From positions 80,640,017-80,704,016 of the forward strand of contig NC_044030.1 in assembly GCF_900496995.4 (NCBI RefSeq): a stretch of DNA of 64,000 nt, given 5' to 3'. Both the position numbers and the translations under genes were made by a program. Positions 10,933 to 26,206 of this stretch are shown in pieces. This DNA comes from Aquila chrysaetos chrysaetos. Taxonomy: Eukaryota; Chordata; Aves; Accipitriformes; Accipitridae. The notes beneath the pieces are model-generated. The model did no database searches and was not told the DNA's origin. It saw only the letters and a program-made list of their open reading frames with translations. Position 1 is the stretch's first letter. The number at the start of each line of letters is the position of its first letter.

Positions 10933-13900
10933 TTTAAGCAAATTAATTTAAAGTGACATATAAATAAATAAAAAAAAAAGATTCTGTACCCTAAAAGCAC
11001 CCTCTTGGTGTACCTCTCAAGATTATTCTCAGCTTTGATGTATCTCTAAACGATGCAGCAAAAGAGAAACCCCTACAAGGATCTCCCAGAGAAGCAACAA
11101 GCTCTAGATTCAGAAGAGGGTTAGACCCATCAGTGTGATGCTTTAGTAAAGGCTTCTTAGTAATCCTACTTAGCACAATGGCATAATGCTTTCTTATCAT
11201 TCCTACGTTGTTTTTAAGGCTCCAGATTTCATCTCTGCATAGGGCCACATAATTCTTTTCACTTTTATAATCTTCCAGTGATGCAGATCTACTGCATTGC
11301 CTAAGGTAGATGTCCCTTAAAGAAAGGAGGACAAAAAGGAGCATTATTATTTCTATCTACTCAGGAGAAAATCAAGGCCGAGGCAGAAGTCAGGACATCT
11401 CTGTCTTCTAAAAAATCAACAGCAGTCTTAGAAATGGAGGCTGCACAACACCTGAGTCTCAGTCCAAAGTCTAAAGGAAAATAAAACAATAACAAACTAG
11501 TTTTTCTCCCTGCCATTTTTTTATGACACACAGAAATTACTCCTATTTAGCGCCACTCTGATGTTGATCTTGGAGTTGAACCTGGTTCCAAACAAAACCC
11601 CCTGTATCCTCCCCGTGTACGTACCCTCAGCCTGCAAGTTTACTTCATGCTTTGACACTGATTTTTCTTTACTGATGTGTTGACTTGTCTTTTCTGATTT
11701 GTTTGGATTTGAATCGTAACTTACCCCTCAAACCTGGCTTATGTTGCCACTAAATTTGACCTATTACTCAGATTCTGACACATTTATGCAATGAAGGCTT
11801 GTAGATGAACAGTGGAAGAGTGCTTTAAATTTCAGTAGCAATCCTACCAACACCCCCAGGTGCTGGATGCAAAGGGAGTGACTACCTCTGTGGTTTATTT
11901 CATTTTTTGCACTTTGAGGAAAAAAAATCCCTGTTAAATTAGTAGCTGGGATGACTGTTCTGTGCATTTTGTCTCCCCATCCTTTCTTCCCTCCCGCCTT
12001 CACATTTTCTCCTGTTTTCTTTTTCTTTTCTTTTTTCTGCAATCTGTTGTTTTCTTTTACTTCTAGAGATAACTATGGTAAATAAATACAGATTTAATCT
12101 TCAAATCCCCCATCAAGAGAAAATGCACAGTCCAGGTGAATGGGGGAAAGATAGACAAGAAAGGGAGTGGGAAATATAAAGAAAAGAAAAATCTCTCTGC
12201 CGATCAAATCTTTCATTTCCAAACAGAAATAATTACAGTGATGGTCAGTGGGGAGATTTTGGCAATTTACAGTGGTATAGCAGCAAGTTCCTATCAACAA
12301 GATTTGATATTCAGGGCAAGCCATAGAACTACAGGTCCTGAAGCGTTGCCTATAATCTTTATTTCATTTTTAGATGTTATGCTGTAATAAAATGTAAAAA
12401 GGGAATACATAAAAAGTTATAGAGGTGGGAAAAAACATGGTTTGAAGTTGTATGGCATTTCTTGACAGGGCATGTTCCTAAGGATATGCAGAGAATAACA
12501 AATGCTATTTGAAATAAGTACAATAGAGATCTGAAACTAGATTGAAAACCCAAGTCAATTTTCCTGAGTGTCATTTGATTAACTTTCTTATATAGAACTG
12601 AAGCTTAAACAATGCTGGGGATTCAGAGTGGAGAGGTGCTTGGGAACACAGTGAGAAATGGGTTACTCCTACCAATTTCATTTCTGTAGCTTTACAACAT
12701 TATCATTGCACATTGTTTCAGCGTTTTTGCAATAATCCATAAATGAAGCAATGTCAGAGGGAATTTGATTGATAGCTGGGAAAACACAAAAACTGTGAAA
12801 GTTATTTCTTTGCTCGCTCTCTGTCTGTCACTGCCTTCTGGGCAAGAGATGTTACCAGCAGCTGTATAAAATAGCTAGAGCCTATTGCCTAGCTGTGTAT
12901 AAGGGAAAACACTAACGAGTTTGTGGATGTTGCTTTGGACAACTAAAAGATGACAAATATGCATGTAACATATTTGACCTGTGGATTGGTTTGAGTGGTT
13001 TATGTTGGTGGTGCTTTTTTTCACCAGATACCGCTTGCTTTTTATCTCTGAATTTAGCAAAAGGAGAAACAGCTGTCTTGCATCAAAATTAACCCTGAAC
13101 TTGGTTTTCACCTTTGGGGAACTCTAGATGGAGAATGAGTGCACAGATAGCGTTTTGATCTGAATCTAAAATAAAAAGGTCCTTCAGAGCTCAGATTTGA
13201 GCTTTGCATGTTTTTACACACATGCATAGATCTCCCAAAAGGATTGAGATACACAGCAAATTCATACTGATACTAAAATATGCTCTTTGCTGTTTCATCT
13301 ATACTCTCTCCATTTCTCTCTTTTTCTTCTTATTAGTTTAATACTTAAATCCTCTAACTGTTCTTCAGAGTTAGATTACTTTAAAAGGGCAATTTGTTTG
13401 GAACACTCTTTTTTTTTTTTTAACCCTTAGCAGAACATCTCCTTTAAAGTTCTGGCAAGAAAGTGCTCGCAGAACCTGTGTTATGTGTAAGAATTAACAT
13501 TCAGGGACTCAATGGAGATAGTGATGAAGATGGTTCTAGGAGGACCAGGGTGATTGCAGCTTTCCTTTGGGGATAGTACACTCTGAAACCTGCACAGGTG
13601 GTCTTTGAAACTATAACATTTCTCATTGCTTTAGCAAAAAAATGCTATTTTAAGATGTGTTTTATATTACTAGCATTATTTCCCTCTATTTTTTTCTCTC
13701 TCAGAACTCTACCAATCTGTCTGTCTCTCTACTTAACCTTGTAGTAATAGAGTGCAAAACAGCCTCTGTTTGAAAGGTATTTGAATTCTCAGTAAAGTTC
13801 CTAAAATACATATTCTGAAAGTAGTGCAATGTACTTAACTCATGAGCATGAGAAGCAATACAGCACGCATAAGTTATAATTGTTCCTCTTCGGGTTGATC

Positions 13901-14964
13901 CACTTCTGTTCTACCATTTGTGTATACCATGGCCTCCTCTAATGGATGTTAATAAAAATCTCAATTCATAGTGTGCGTTATGGCACATATTGTGTTTGAG
14001 TACCGAATGATGACAGACTTGGTGGGCTTCCATAGCAAATATTGCCCATGGGGAAAAGTCGCTTCTGAGGCTGTGGTAAGCTGTCTCAAAATACTATTTG
14101 CTTTTCCTTTTTTTAGGATTTATTGTATTTTATCATGTATTATATATTTTATTCATAGAAGTCTTTCTAGGGATAAGGACTTCAGTACATAACAACAGCT
14201 CCCTTGAGTGGGAGATTTCAGGGCGACCTGCCAGCTCTTCTTGCTGCAGATGTCAGGCCATCTGGCTGCCATCTCTGGGGCAGGACACATCAAGGGAGTT
14301 GGCTGGCGCATCTCCCCAGCAGGAGTTACTTGGTAGGGGTGGAGAGGGGAGGGGAGTGTGCGAGGAAAAGATATAGCTAGCTATCGTCATGGGAAGTTTG
14401 TGACTGCGACTGTTTTTATGTGTATGTGTATGTAAGTACACAGATAGACAGGTATACTGAGAGACGTTACTTCCAGCAAAGATTATTCAGGGTTAAAACC
14501 GAGCTTGGGTAACTTGGATGTGAAAGACATCTCGTTCGTGGTATTCAACATTTCTAATGTTTCTATTCCATCCTGTTTTATTTGCTTCTTGTGACAATAC
14601 AGATAAGGTGTGTAAGCATGATATATGAATTCTGGCATGTTTTATGAAAGTGTTGTATCACTGAATGTGTTTGAGTGGACAGACATCTGTTGTCAAGAGA
14701 CGTACAAATCTTTCTCTGACCTGCAACACTGGGTAGTAATTAACTTAGATAATCTTCCATCCAGATAGGTGTACCTTGAAACAAGAGGATGGTGCAACCT
14801 AAGGAATCAGACCTTTCTGGTTTTTCTACAAGGATGAGGATTTGACACAGTGGCTATTCCTAAACAGACCCGAATGGTATAGACATAATTTTATAAATGG
14901 AGAGACGGCCACCAAAAACTGAATCTTTGAATGGAAGGTGACTAGAGTTTGCTGCAGGTGTTAA

Positions 14965-14965
<1 letters not shown>
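10933..14965. other. Unrecognised unique sequence
   Basis: About 4 kb without a supportable gene or named repeat. It contains a T13 run (13409-13421) and pyrimidine-rich tracts near 13290-13335. The patch 14200-14390 is GC-richer than its surroundings but matches nothing I know. Confidence 0.5.
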
Positions 14966-15007
<42 letters not shown>

Positions 15008-15051
15008 AAAGCAAAAGAAAATTAAAAAAAAAAAATAAAAACAAACCCCAA
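14966..15051. repeat. A41 homopolymer and A-rich tail
   Basis: A pure run of 41 adenines (14966-15006) is followed by A-rich sequence broken by single C, G and T bases. Such a run could be the tail of a retroposed transcript, but the 200 bp upstream shows no mRNA, SINE or LINE that I recognise, and CR1, the main avian LINE, does not make poly(A) tails. Length is probably polymorphic and prone to sequencing error. Confidence 0.9.
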
Positions 15052-18000
15052 ACCTAGTTAGGAAGGGACAGGAAAGTGACATTAGTAGATGATTTCTGAG
15101 AAGACCCTAGCAAACTTCAAGCAATGGTCATGTGTTGAGGTTTCTGAAGAATGGCACATGAAACCCGTACTGGGACAGACAGGTCTAGGAGAGGACAGAT
15201 GTATATGGCACAGGTCTCAAGAATGAAAAAGGGGTCAAACCAATACTCCATATTAAGATTTAAGAGTTCTACTCATAGAAGACTTAAGTCTGAGTCTTGG
15301 TACTGAGCAGTGACATTGCTCCCTAAGTAATTCTTCTGTAAGCAAGTAGATGGCGGGAGGATGGAAAAGCTACCTTCATCATAGCCTGCCAAGCTGTTTA
15401 TTCAGAAATGAGCTGTTGCCCAATCTTAAGTTGATTTTTCAGTGGGAATGTTTGTATGGAAAGTGCTTTCTTTTCCTGCCATGGAAATGCTGATGGTACC
15501 ACAAAGGCATAACCTCAGCATGTTCTTCAAGAACTGGTATTGCCTAATGAACCTCTGGGAATGCGGTTGGCATACCTTGGAAGTGCCCCTTTGGTGATTA
15601 GGATAGCCTCAGGACTTTTTCCCCTCTGCCACTGTTTGACTTCTTTGTCCGCAGCGGGAAGGGACAGATATCCCATCTCCCTGAGTGCTGTCATCACGCT
15701 TAGGGAGACAACAAGGTTAAGATCAGAATTTGCCATAAGTTTTTCCCATGGAATTCTCTCCTGCATGGAATAATCAAAGAAAACAGGAACCCAGCCCTGA
15801 AAGGGATCCCTGCAGTCAGTACCTTCTGACTGAAGCCAGTCCTTTGTTCTCACAGGCAGCTATGTAATGAGGCAATTTTACTTCTCATTTATCTCTTACA
15901 TAAACTTCTTAAGAGGGCTAGTCAGCCAAAGGATGTGATAAGATTTCAGGTATCGTGTATTAGTCAAAAGGAGGGAAAATAACGTGTTAAGATGCTGCCT
16001 GAGTAATGAACTTGGCCTCTAAATATAAAGAGTGGACAACAGGAAATCAACAAACCTTACACTTTCTGTTAAAGACAACAGAAATTACAAGTAGTCATTG
16101 GTCAACAAGATACTTGAGTGGTTTTTTTTGTTTAAATGTTGCCCTTATGCAATCACTCAAGCAAGGTTTGGGGTGTTTGTTTTCCCACATTTCATTTTTT
16201 AATACCATTGAAACGTTCTCTTCTCTTCTTTCCTCTTTTTTCTTTTACTTTATCTCTCTTTAAAAATTTCTGCCCTTGTTTAAAATACAGCAAACCACAA
16301 ATGATAGCTAGAATTAGTCAAGTGTGCTTTAAGACCATGAGGCACTATCAGTAAATGCAATCTGTCCTCTATAGACCTAATATCCGTGGAGATGAAACAA
16401 AATGTTGTTTACTGAATCAACACTAACCACAGCATGGCCTGCATGGGGGAACCAGGCACACATTACTGCAGAGGCTAAAGAGTGTAAAACCACTGATCCT
16501 GCAGTTACAGGGTCATAAAATCCTGCTTTCTATGTGAAAAGCATTTAATAGTGGACATTTTTAATACCTCCTCTCTGGGAGACACAAAATACAAGGGACC
16601 TTGAATAATTACTCAGTATAAAATATTGGGAGTAAACTTCTGTCAACAAAGCAGATGGTCCTCCCCCTCCCTCCGACACCCCCTGAATCCTCCAGCCTTG
16701 AACATACAAAGTGTGTTCTGACAATTTGACAGTTGATAAGGAAAAGACATTTACCATTAACTCTAAATAGAAACAAGGAGCACAAAATGAGAATACGGCC
16801 CTTCGATGAACATAAGTGTGAGTTCCAGTCAGCTGATCTCGGTTGTGCTTTGTGAAACGGGACTGTTTTGGCTGTCCCTGTGTGTGCTATTTTTGATGGT
16901 AATAAATAGAGCTTAACTGAATAATATTTCAAACGGGTTGCAAGCTGCAGTTTTATTTGAGGTTGTGGTTGCTTTTAGTGCTGGGCAAAGGGATAAGCTC
17001 TGTGCAATCTTCACATCTATTTGTTGAGTTTGTACAGCACTTTCTGGATTTGTGTGTGGTACAGAAGAGGCCTTTATTGTAATGAAGCACTTGTGGTTGG
17101 AGAACATGCATACAAGGGTAGGATTCTTCTCTCAGCATTTACAAATAGCGTAATTCATTTAGTTTAACTGAAGACAGGTTGGATTTATGACGCTAGGTGT
17201 GAAAGGGGTGAAACCTGCGGTGTCCCTACTGTCTCAGCATTTTTCATGTTTATAAAATTGTTCCTGTGGATTTGCTAAAATAATTTTAAATTTAAAAAGA
17301 GCATTCTCACACTTGCTAGACAAGGCTACACTGGTGCAAATGCAAGTAATAAGTGGATATCAGGTTTTCATATTAATCTCAGCCCATGAGAGTTATGAGG
17401 CAGTTATAATCACCTACAATATTAAGCTAATATTCCAGAGTTGGGTGGAAAATGCTTCCCCTGACTAAGTAAAATCCTCTTTTAAGAATTCATTCCCACT
17501 AACCTGCCCCAATTCTGCCATCAGATGAAACTGGCCTTCAAAAATACAGTGAATAATCCTAAGAAATAAAAATCTACTCCTTTCTTCCCTCGTATCAGCT
17601 AGTGCCATGGGGTTTTTTCTTCATAGCATGGATTTATTCCATCTATGTAGATTCCAGCATTAGGATCCTGCTATGTCTGTGATAATGGTTACATTTCTCA
17701 AGGCTGGTTGAGTCATTGTTCAGCTCATCCTACAGAGGTGCATGGTTTTAGAGCGGGGAATCACTGGCTCCATGTTTCTTTCAATGCACGATGCCCACCT
17801 TTGCTGGTTCCAGTGAGTTCAGTATCATTACGCACTAGATAACCATTTCTGAGTCAAGAGGCCTGTAGATGTTGAGGGTGTATGACCCATTCTAATATTT
17901 TAGTAGGCCTGTATTAATACAAAGTTATGAAGCCCTGCATTTTAGATGCCTATTTATATTTCAGTCAGGAGTAAAGGGAAACTTCTGCTTGGTCCTGTTT

Positions 18001-20401
18001 TATAAGAACATGGTATGAAACTGGAAGGGCGGTTCTGACTTCCTCAGAGTTTTGGATCATTTGGGTTCTGACTCAGATTTCAGATCCTGTATCTGTGGTT
18101 TGAGACTTTCTGCAGAATTGAAAAAAACTGAAAGATATGATCACTCTAATGGTATTCAAACGCTGAGTCAGAAAAAACAATGTGAATCCAAGATTCATCT
18201 TTGATTTCTGAAGAATTACTCAAGTGTTGCAAGATGTAATAGAGACACAGATTTCATCCTTTGTATACAACAGCACAATAATGGAGCAGAAATAAGGCCG
18301 GGACCTCAACTCCGCTAACCGTAATGTTGTTATACCAATGCACAAAAGCTGAGACTCTCTTCCCTGTTGACTGCAGTGTATGTACAATGATTTTAAGATT
18401 AACCATTTTTAATAATCTGTGTACATACAAAAGCACAGTATTACAGGGATAGTATTTTGTAATTATGCTCTGCATAATATAGCAATCCTGTCTGAATAAT
18501 GTCAGATTGCAAATGGATGTAATCCTGTACGAAGAGTTTCTTCAGTTGTGATTATGCTACATTATATTGCAGAGACTCTTGAAACCCAGAGCTCAGTCTT
18601 TGAATAGGGGGGTCTTTATGATTTATTAACAGGTGCAACTGATTGGCTATTGCTTATTTTAACAGGTATCTACTTACTACATGTTGTGAGAGAACTGTGA
18701 CACTGCTGTGGAAAGATGATGCATACAAACGCGCCAGTGACAGTATCACTTGACTTAAATGTAATGTAGCTGTGGCTTGAATAATGGCCTGTTCTCCTTT
18801 TCTACTCAGTAAAATCAAGAGCAGTGCTATGAAGTCAGTGGAGTTACAGTTACATAAGAAGCACAAGTATTAAGTCCGTTATCGACAGCTCTGTTTTTCA
18901 CTGTTCAGAGGAGGAGTGAGGAAGTTTTTCAGAGCACAAAAGAAATGATAAAAGAATAACAAAAAGAAGGAAAAAATAGTAGAAAGACCTTTGATTTTAA
19001 ATATGAAGGCTTTTTGCCATTAACTGCAATTATAACAGCACCTCACACATAATTTCAAGACATAGCTCGGATGTGATCGTAACTGCATCTACTGTTAACT
19101 ATCTGTAAGCAGTATATAAACATGAGAAATTCAGAAGTATTTAACTGTCTAAATCCCAAATATCTAGAAATCAAAAAAAAAAAAAAAAATTACAGCTCAA
19201 AGCAGATGGAAGGAAAGACACAAGGAAGGCAAACAATAATTTCAAACACACACGGACAAAACAAAATTTAAAAGACATTGCCAGGAAAAATTAATTTAGC
19301 ATACAAGAATACAGAGATGCTGAAGATGACTGCTATTATCCTGAGAGGTAGCAACTGAAGACCCAATTCTGTTTCCTGTTTAATCAAACAGAAACCACTT
19401 GTTGTCATTTTGATCTCATATCCCAAGGGTCACAAGATGAGAATCTGCAGTGATATCTACATATCAATCCTTACACCGAGAGCAGGTGGTAGCCTTGTGA
19501 TTCATTTACAGTCCCTGAAGACATTCATCCTAGAAGCAAGATTCTTAGCAACCTTGAATTGACTGGGAGACATTTTTGGCCAGAATATAACTTAGGGACA
19601 ACAGTCACTTAGAGTCTCTCAAGGACACTAGCACCAAAATATCCATGATTAGATCACACTTCTTTCTTCCTGAGATTTCTATGACTCTGAAAGAGGATGC
19701 AAAGACTGTTTACTCTCATCTATGTCAACTTTACACTACCAAGTGACCCCCTTCCTTCTCCTATGGAGTCCCTACCTTGTCCCTCACCTCATTCTCATGA
19801 TGTTCTGCACTGCCTGACCAGAATAAAGCTGCACTAGGGTCCTGTCTCTTTCTGTATATAACCTGTCTTTTTTCTTCCTAATGAAAATTTTTATATAAAA
19901 CAAGATATAAGGCAGGCAAGTAGGATGATTTGTAAAAACTGCAGCAGTGTCTAAGATGGCAGTGGTCTCCACATGCACATTTCTGTGGTTACAGACTGAT
20001 AACAAAATGACTAAAATTCACCAAGTGCCTCTATGAATCTCTTTACTGAAACAGCAGTGCAGGAGCCTCCCAGGAGCTGTATGTACTACTGCAGATGCAA
20101 AAGCTTAATCTCTCCCCATACTAGCCTGCAGCTAGACCACCACTGTAGGTGGTGCTGTGAGAAGAGTCTATCAGCAGTCGGGTCTCTACAGGGGGAATAA
20201 GTAACAGAAAATTACCATGCTTCACTTCCCTGCTCCCCCCACCTCTCAAAAGTAGTTTTTAGAGCTGCTGAAATGTTCAAAATAAAAAAATCTTATTTCT
20301 ATCTCCCACCCTTTCCCAGGAAGGAAATCCATAATGGAATTATTTAGTTCCCAGTACAGACTTCAAGTTTGCATTGTGAAAGCACTAAAGGAAACACAGG
20401 G
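15052..20401. other. Unrecognised unique sequence
   Basis: About 5.3 kb. A 108-codon minus-strand frame (15527-15853) opens with a GTG, its first ATG leaves only 79 codons, and the peptide resembles no family I know; it is not called as a gene. An A17 run lies at 19173-19189. No other feature is supportable. Confidence 0.45.
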
Positions 20402-20511
20402 AGGAAAACAAAACAAACAAACAAACAAACAAAGACAGAAAAAAAAAAAAAAAAGAAAAGCCTTAGGGGAAAAAAAACCCAAAACAAACAAACAAGCAAA
20501 CAAAAAAAACT
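20402..20511. repeat. (AAAC)n microsatellite with A-rich interruptions
   Basis: Two (AAAC)n arrays flank an A-run with single G interruptions and a ccttagggg spacer. The paired arrays suggest one original tract later split by mutation or insertion. A shorter AAAC array lies near 22648-22661. Confidence 0.9.
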
Positions 20512-23500
20512 CCATGGACATATTTTAAAGAAAGAGACAAGAATTATAGCTGAGAGATTGTAACTGTCTACAAAATATAGACAAAAGAAAGTTACACAAG
20601 CAAGGGAAGATAGACTAATTATTCTACATCTTCAAGGATAGATAAAGATTTTATGATTAGATGTAATGGATTTAAACTGCAGCAGGGAAAACAGGGTTAA
20701 TACAGCATATGAGGAGATTAGGTACAATAGAATACTTTCTTTTGACAAAGAATTGGGTTCTCCGCAGAACAGGAAATCACTGAAAATATCAGTTGGTTGT
20801 TTTGTTTGGTTTTTTTTTGTGGAAAACTATGAATAACTTTTTTTTTCGTAGTCTTTTTTTTAAATTAATATATACACATTTCTTCCCACAGGAGCAAATC
20901 TTTTTTGAACTATAATTACCTATGGATAAAACCTAACCACATTTCTATACAGACACCAATTGGTTTCTGACTGGCTTCTGAAAGGGTTGTTTCTAGAGAC
21001 AGAATTAGCTTCTATCCTCCTCAGAAAGAGTTCTGGCATCGGAACAGTCTGGCAAAGAATGGTCCGGAATTGTCTTCAATGAAGAAATTCCTTGCTGTGA
21101 AATCCAGTCCCTGATGGAAAGGATTACCTACCAGCAAAAACTATATGTCTCTGTAATGATGTTTTGATTTCATATAGTACTGTTTATCAGAAATCCCAAG
21201 AGCTGCCTAGAGAAATCACTTAGACTTTTCAAAACCAGGAAAATGTGTATGTACAAGTAATTAACACCATCTTCTTGTACTTATTGTCTTTTGTTTATTG
21301 TCTTGTTTTGTTGTCTTTTATTTAAAAGAGAATGTATTTTACATTAATTGGTCTTATACAGAGTATAAACCCTTCATCACCTTGTACTCATTATTGTCCA
21401 TTAATTGCTTTCCCATCTGATCTTTCACATTTTTTTTCCTTCAGTGGTGGTTACTTGTGTCACGCCATACTCTTATGAGGAACTCCACACAAGTGAATTA
21501 TTTGAACCTTGATTGAACCTCATTGATTTCAATCACATTCTGTCCAGAAATCATTCATATAAAACCTTGAAAATTTACAGTGTCTGCGTTCTGAGGCAGG
21601 CTTTTTTATTTCTAATAGTGCTCCTTGGTACTGTGAAATCAGTTTGTCAATCATTGACATAATAAATGAATTGCAATAGCAAGGGAACTGCAAAGAAATT
21701 TGAAAGCCACACCATTTTCCATCCTTCTCCCTTCACCAACACTGCACAAAGAGTCAAGAATCAGATTTGGAGTGTTTTCCTTATGTATTTTGAAGAGGTA
21801 TATTTGAAAAGCTCATGAAGAAGGTCAGAGCCAGGCAAGCTGGTTGACAATCTGAAGAATGCTTTCCTTCGTCTTCAATTGATGTGTGCTTGATGTTTCC
21901 ACAGGAGCACACTTGCTCGTGGAGACTGAAATTCTTCAGAGGAAATTCTAAAAGAAGAGAAAATCGATAATAAAATCAAGAGTTTGACTATATCCTCTAG
22001 CTGCAGAGATGAGATCATTTACAAGGTACAAATTTGACTTTGGTTGCGTTTGAGGTCTCTGGATCTTGCTGTCTATGAAACCATGAAAGGCCAGGCAGAC
22101 ATGGCCATGAGGAAAGCTCTCCATTGGGTGAAAGATAAAACACAACACAGTACTAGATTGTGGCAATGATGTCCTATGGATCCCACTTCAAGTAGTAACA
22201 GAAGGAAATTAATCCAAATCCATGGATAAATGCATCCTAGCACAATTGTATTTGGGAAGGATTAGACAATGGAATTGGTATCAAAAGTACTGATGTAAAC
22301 AACCAAATATTGTTGTTCTCAGGCACTAAACTTGGAGAAGTTAGAAAGTCTGGATAGTTCCTAGCTCCTAGCCAGTATTATGCAACTTAGTAACACAGGC
22401 TGCCACAGTCTCATGTAACCTGTTTTCTGGTGCATAAGTAGAACACCCTGTCATATACAAAATACCAGCTCTTATCTTGAATATCCTATACCCAAGGATA
22501 TATAAGCTTCCAGAATAAAAATCTGTAATTAAAATGCTGACCAATTTGGTTTATTTTGTTCATTCCCCAACTCTGTGTCATACACGATTAGACCAAAATT
22601 TTTAATGCACTCACGGGTTTCTCTTTCAGGAGATGATAAGAGAACAAACAAACAAACAAACCCAAGAATATCATTCATGACAAAGGGTAGCAGCTGTTAG
22701 TAACAAAATTTAGTAGCTACTCTTTCTCACCACTGGATGTGGGTAAGACACATTTTGATTGCAATTGCTTTCTTTATTTTATCATAATACATACAAATAG
22801 AAGACACACTCAAACTTGAGATAAATGCTGTAACTATTTTGTCTTCAGTAAGGTTTATCATGATTTGTAAAATAGTCAGGATCATGGTAATTTAGCAGAA
22901 TGGATAACTCAGAATTAAAATAATTTCAGTTACTAAATTACACCCTTAGTGCCCTTAAAACAGCCCTTAATATATCCCCAAACCCTATGACTGTATTTTA
23001 GAGTGGTTGATGCTGGGATGAACAGATTTAGGGATATTTTCTTAAACTATTTGATATCTATGTTAATTAATATATTTTATCAAAGAGCAGAGGCCAAATC
23101 TAGCAGAGTGCTTATGAGCTTGTCTGCCCAGTGTGGTGCTAGCACATACCCTGACCTTCTACAACTTGGGTTCTCTAGTCAGATCCCAAGGCTGCTGTAA
23201 ACGCTAAAATGAAGCACAAGACCACCACTGTGAAATTTGTTGCTGTCCTGGTTTTAAGGTATCCATTTTTCACAATGATAGGACATCAGGGAGGACATGG
23301 AGACAGCTGGGGTAGACCTTTTACAGAAAGTTCTCTGAACTGACTATATTTACCGTACATATCAGTCATAAAGATATGTGTTCCTGGAGTGTCAGACGTC
23401 CTGGCCAGAGAGAGTTGAACAAAGGATGTGTGTATAAAATGGGAAAAGGCATATATAAAAAAGAAAGAGACAGTAGTAATGCAAAATTTTTTTAGTGAGA

Positions 23501-26206
23501 GGACAGTAAGATGCACAGTAATAGGAGCAGTGATGATCAAATGACCATCGCCCCCATTTACAAGTTTGATGGGACCCCTACTATCTCTCATAGACTTTCC
23601 ACTTTCACCTATCCCTGGAAAAATACAGTTTTACAAACTGAATTTCCAGGACCTGCTTTTCAAAATTACTTCCATAGCCTTTTAACTGTTGATAAAGATC
23701 ACTCTATGCATGTGGGGAGAGATTTTCCTGTGTTGTTTTTTTGTTTGCTTGCTTTTTTTCTGGGATAGACAGGCTGACAGATCCTTCCCTGGTTCTTTCT
23801 TTGCTCATTTGTGTAACCCTTTTTTTCTGCAGCACCTTTCACTTGTTGTTAAATAATGAGAACCAAAATGTGCAGGTAGCTGGTCTGTTCTGAAAGGGCT
23901 CCCTTTAACTCTCTTTGTATCACTTCAGATGAAAGACATGTAGGATTTTCTTGGATGGCATAAGTTGAGGGCACTTGGGATATTTTTCCTGTTACTCTGA
24001 AGGCACAATGTTGGTGATGATACACTGTGTTGTACAGGAACAACATTGTGCTTTCTTGCTGCTATTGGGGAACTTGGTAGTAGTGACATAATCAGCTGAC
24101 CCTTTGACTGAAGTAAAAAGTGACTCACGTACAGATGATACAGTGACGACATTACAGTATATATCACATGCCTAGCACACATTGACCTAGTTGATAAAAA
24201 GGGCACAGATCTGGAATGCAAAGAATAGGCTTCCAAGAAAGTGAAGATCAGGTGCCAAGAGCTCCAAAGCTTCTCACATATTATTTAAACAACAAGGTCT
24301 GGGCATGTATTATATAAGGGCAGTGTAATGTCATCAGATTTTGAGGTATATGTCTAAATAGTTCCCTAAAAATCTTTGAAGATCTATAATCTTCAAAAGA
24401 CATGAAAACAAGTTTGGGGCATTAGAGTGGTGGCTACATTCTGTGACACAACAAGGACAGGGACAGATGTTAAATTTAGGTATGTCTTTTAGACCAAAGA
24501 CCTCTATGGGCAGAATCATATTCCAAGATACAAAATTAAACATAAATAATCAACAGAGAAGCTCAGATGCCTAACACAGGGTCAGATGAATGACCCTTCG
24601 GAGTTGCCTGTTTTGTCTTTAACTCAAAAGTCAGACTAGGACAGGCTTAAAGAGCGTTTAAACAGCTAGTCTGAAATAGTCTTGAGAAATTGAATATCAA
24701 TGGCTCAGAGCCGATAGAAAAAGACCCAAATATTTATGTTGTGATTCATCATCTTTACTTTTAGATATCTACGCTGGACATCTACCTCTGAGCCATTCAG
24801 GTAGGCTCCATTATTGTCTAGGGACAGGAATAGTAATTCATCTGATACATTCTGAACATTTTCTTAAGGACAAGATGAATCATGACCTTGTTTCCCTCAC
24901 TGGGGTGACAAGATAAAAAATATGCTGCTACCTCACTGATGTCTGCATTTAGTCAGATGAATCCCAGCCTTAATGATCAAGTGGAAGCTAACACTCTCTC
25001 TAATAGCTATTTGGAAGCGTCCACATTATCTGAATTGTCTTGATGAAATAAAAGTAGGCTAGTGCTTAGATTTCCAAACCCTTAACCAAGTGACAGCTGG
25101 CTCCCTCAGGAAGGATGCTAAAATTTGACTGAAGATGGAGAATGAAAACCATCACTTTTCAGTAGGAGGCCTCTCTAGGTCATTTGTAAGGCAAGCTAAA
25201 ATTATTTTCTTGAACACAGATTGCAGAATAAGATTCCAGTCTTCAAAGTTCATGATTTTTTTGTTGAAAATATACATTTTTATGGTGAGTAACCATTGCT
25301 GAGTGACAGGAGGAAATTCATATTGAAATATGTAAAACATGTTTTGTATTGATTGATTTTCAAGACCACTGAGTAGATTGCACAATTAGATTGACGTTAA
25401 CAGATTTATTCCATTTCCATGATTCTGTCCAAGCTTTTCAAGCTGTGTTACATAAAACACAAAAAACCCCTCCAAACTAATTGAAATAACATTAGGCATT
25501 ACACTAATGAAATGAAACATTAAGCATTAATTTAAGCAAATATTAATAAAATAAAAATTAAAACCCATTATGAAATAACATTCTATCTTTCTACCCATCT
25601 AATCCATCCATCTAATTTATACATAATGTGTGGGAGCAGATTTTCTTTCAGAGTGTTCTCACCAAAACCTGATACTATTTGGAAGACATGCATGCATATT
25701 AATTGTAATATGTGTTACAGATAGAAAAAGATCACTCTTTCCAAAAAGTCATAAGCTTTTACATCTGTTTAGTTACTACCAAGGTTATCAAATAGCTGAA
25801 AGGTTTTTTGCATAACACTTAATTTTCAGATCACATGTTCCGTATAGATATGGGGAAACACAGGAAAACATATTGCTTTGGCCTATTACTCAAGAATCTT
25901 TATTCAAAAAAGTGCCCTGTTTGTCCTTGCTATAAAGGTGTATATTAGGGATCACAGGCTTAGCCAAATATAAAAAAAAATCTGGTCATTTTTAATCTCA
26001 TATGTCAAGTTGCTAGAGGAAGAAAAGCGGAAGCAAGCAATCATTTTAACTTAGTATTCAAAGTTCTCAATTCATACAGGGTGTCCACACACACTGCTTA
26101 TATAATTAGTATTCCTATTAGTAAAGGAGCAGTGAATGTTCTCAATGTTCTCAAAGCTTTTCTTCACACAAAAGAACTACAAATCCATGTGAGGAAATGG
26201 AATATT
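20512..26206. other. Unrecognised unique sequence
   Basis: About 5.7 kb of AT-rich DNA with a short (AAAC)n tract near 22648-22661. I see no gene, RNA or named interspersed repeat. Confidence 0.5.

Noticed and set aside
15527..15853. 108-codon minus-strand open frame
   Set aside because: It has a GTG opening, only 79 codons from the first ATG, and no family resemblance; chance frames of this size are expected in 64 kb.
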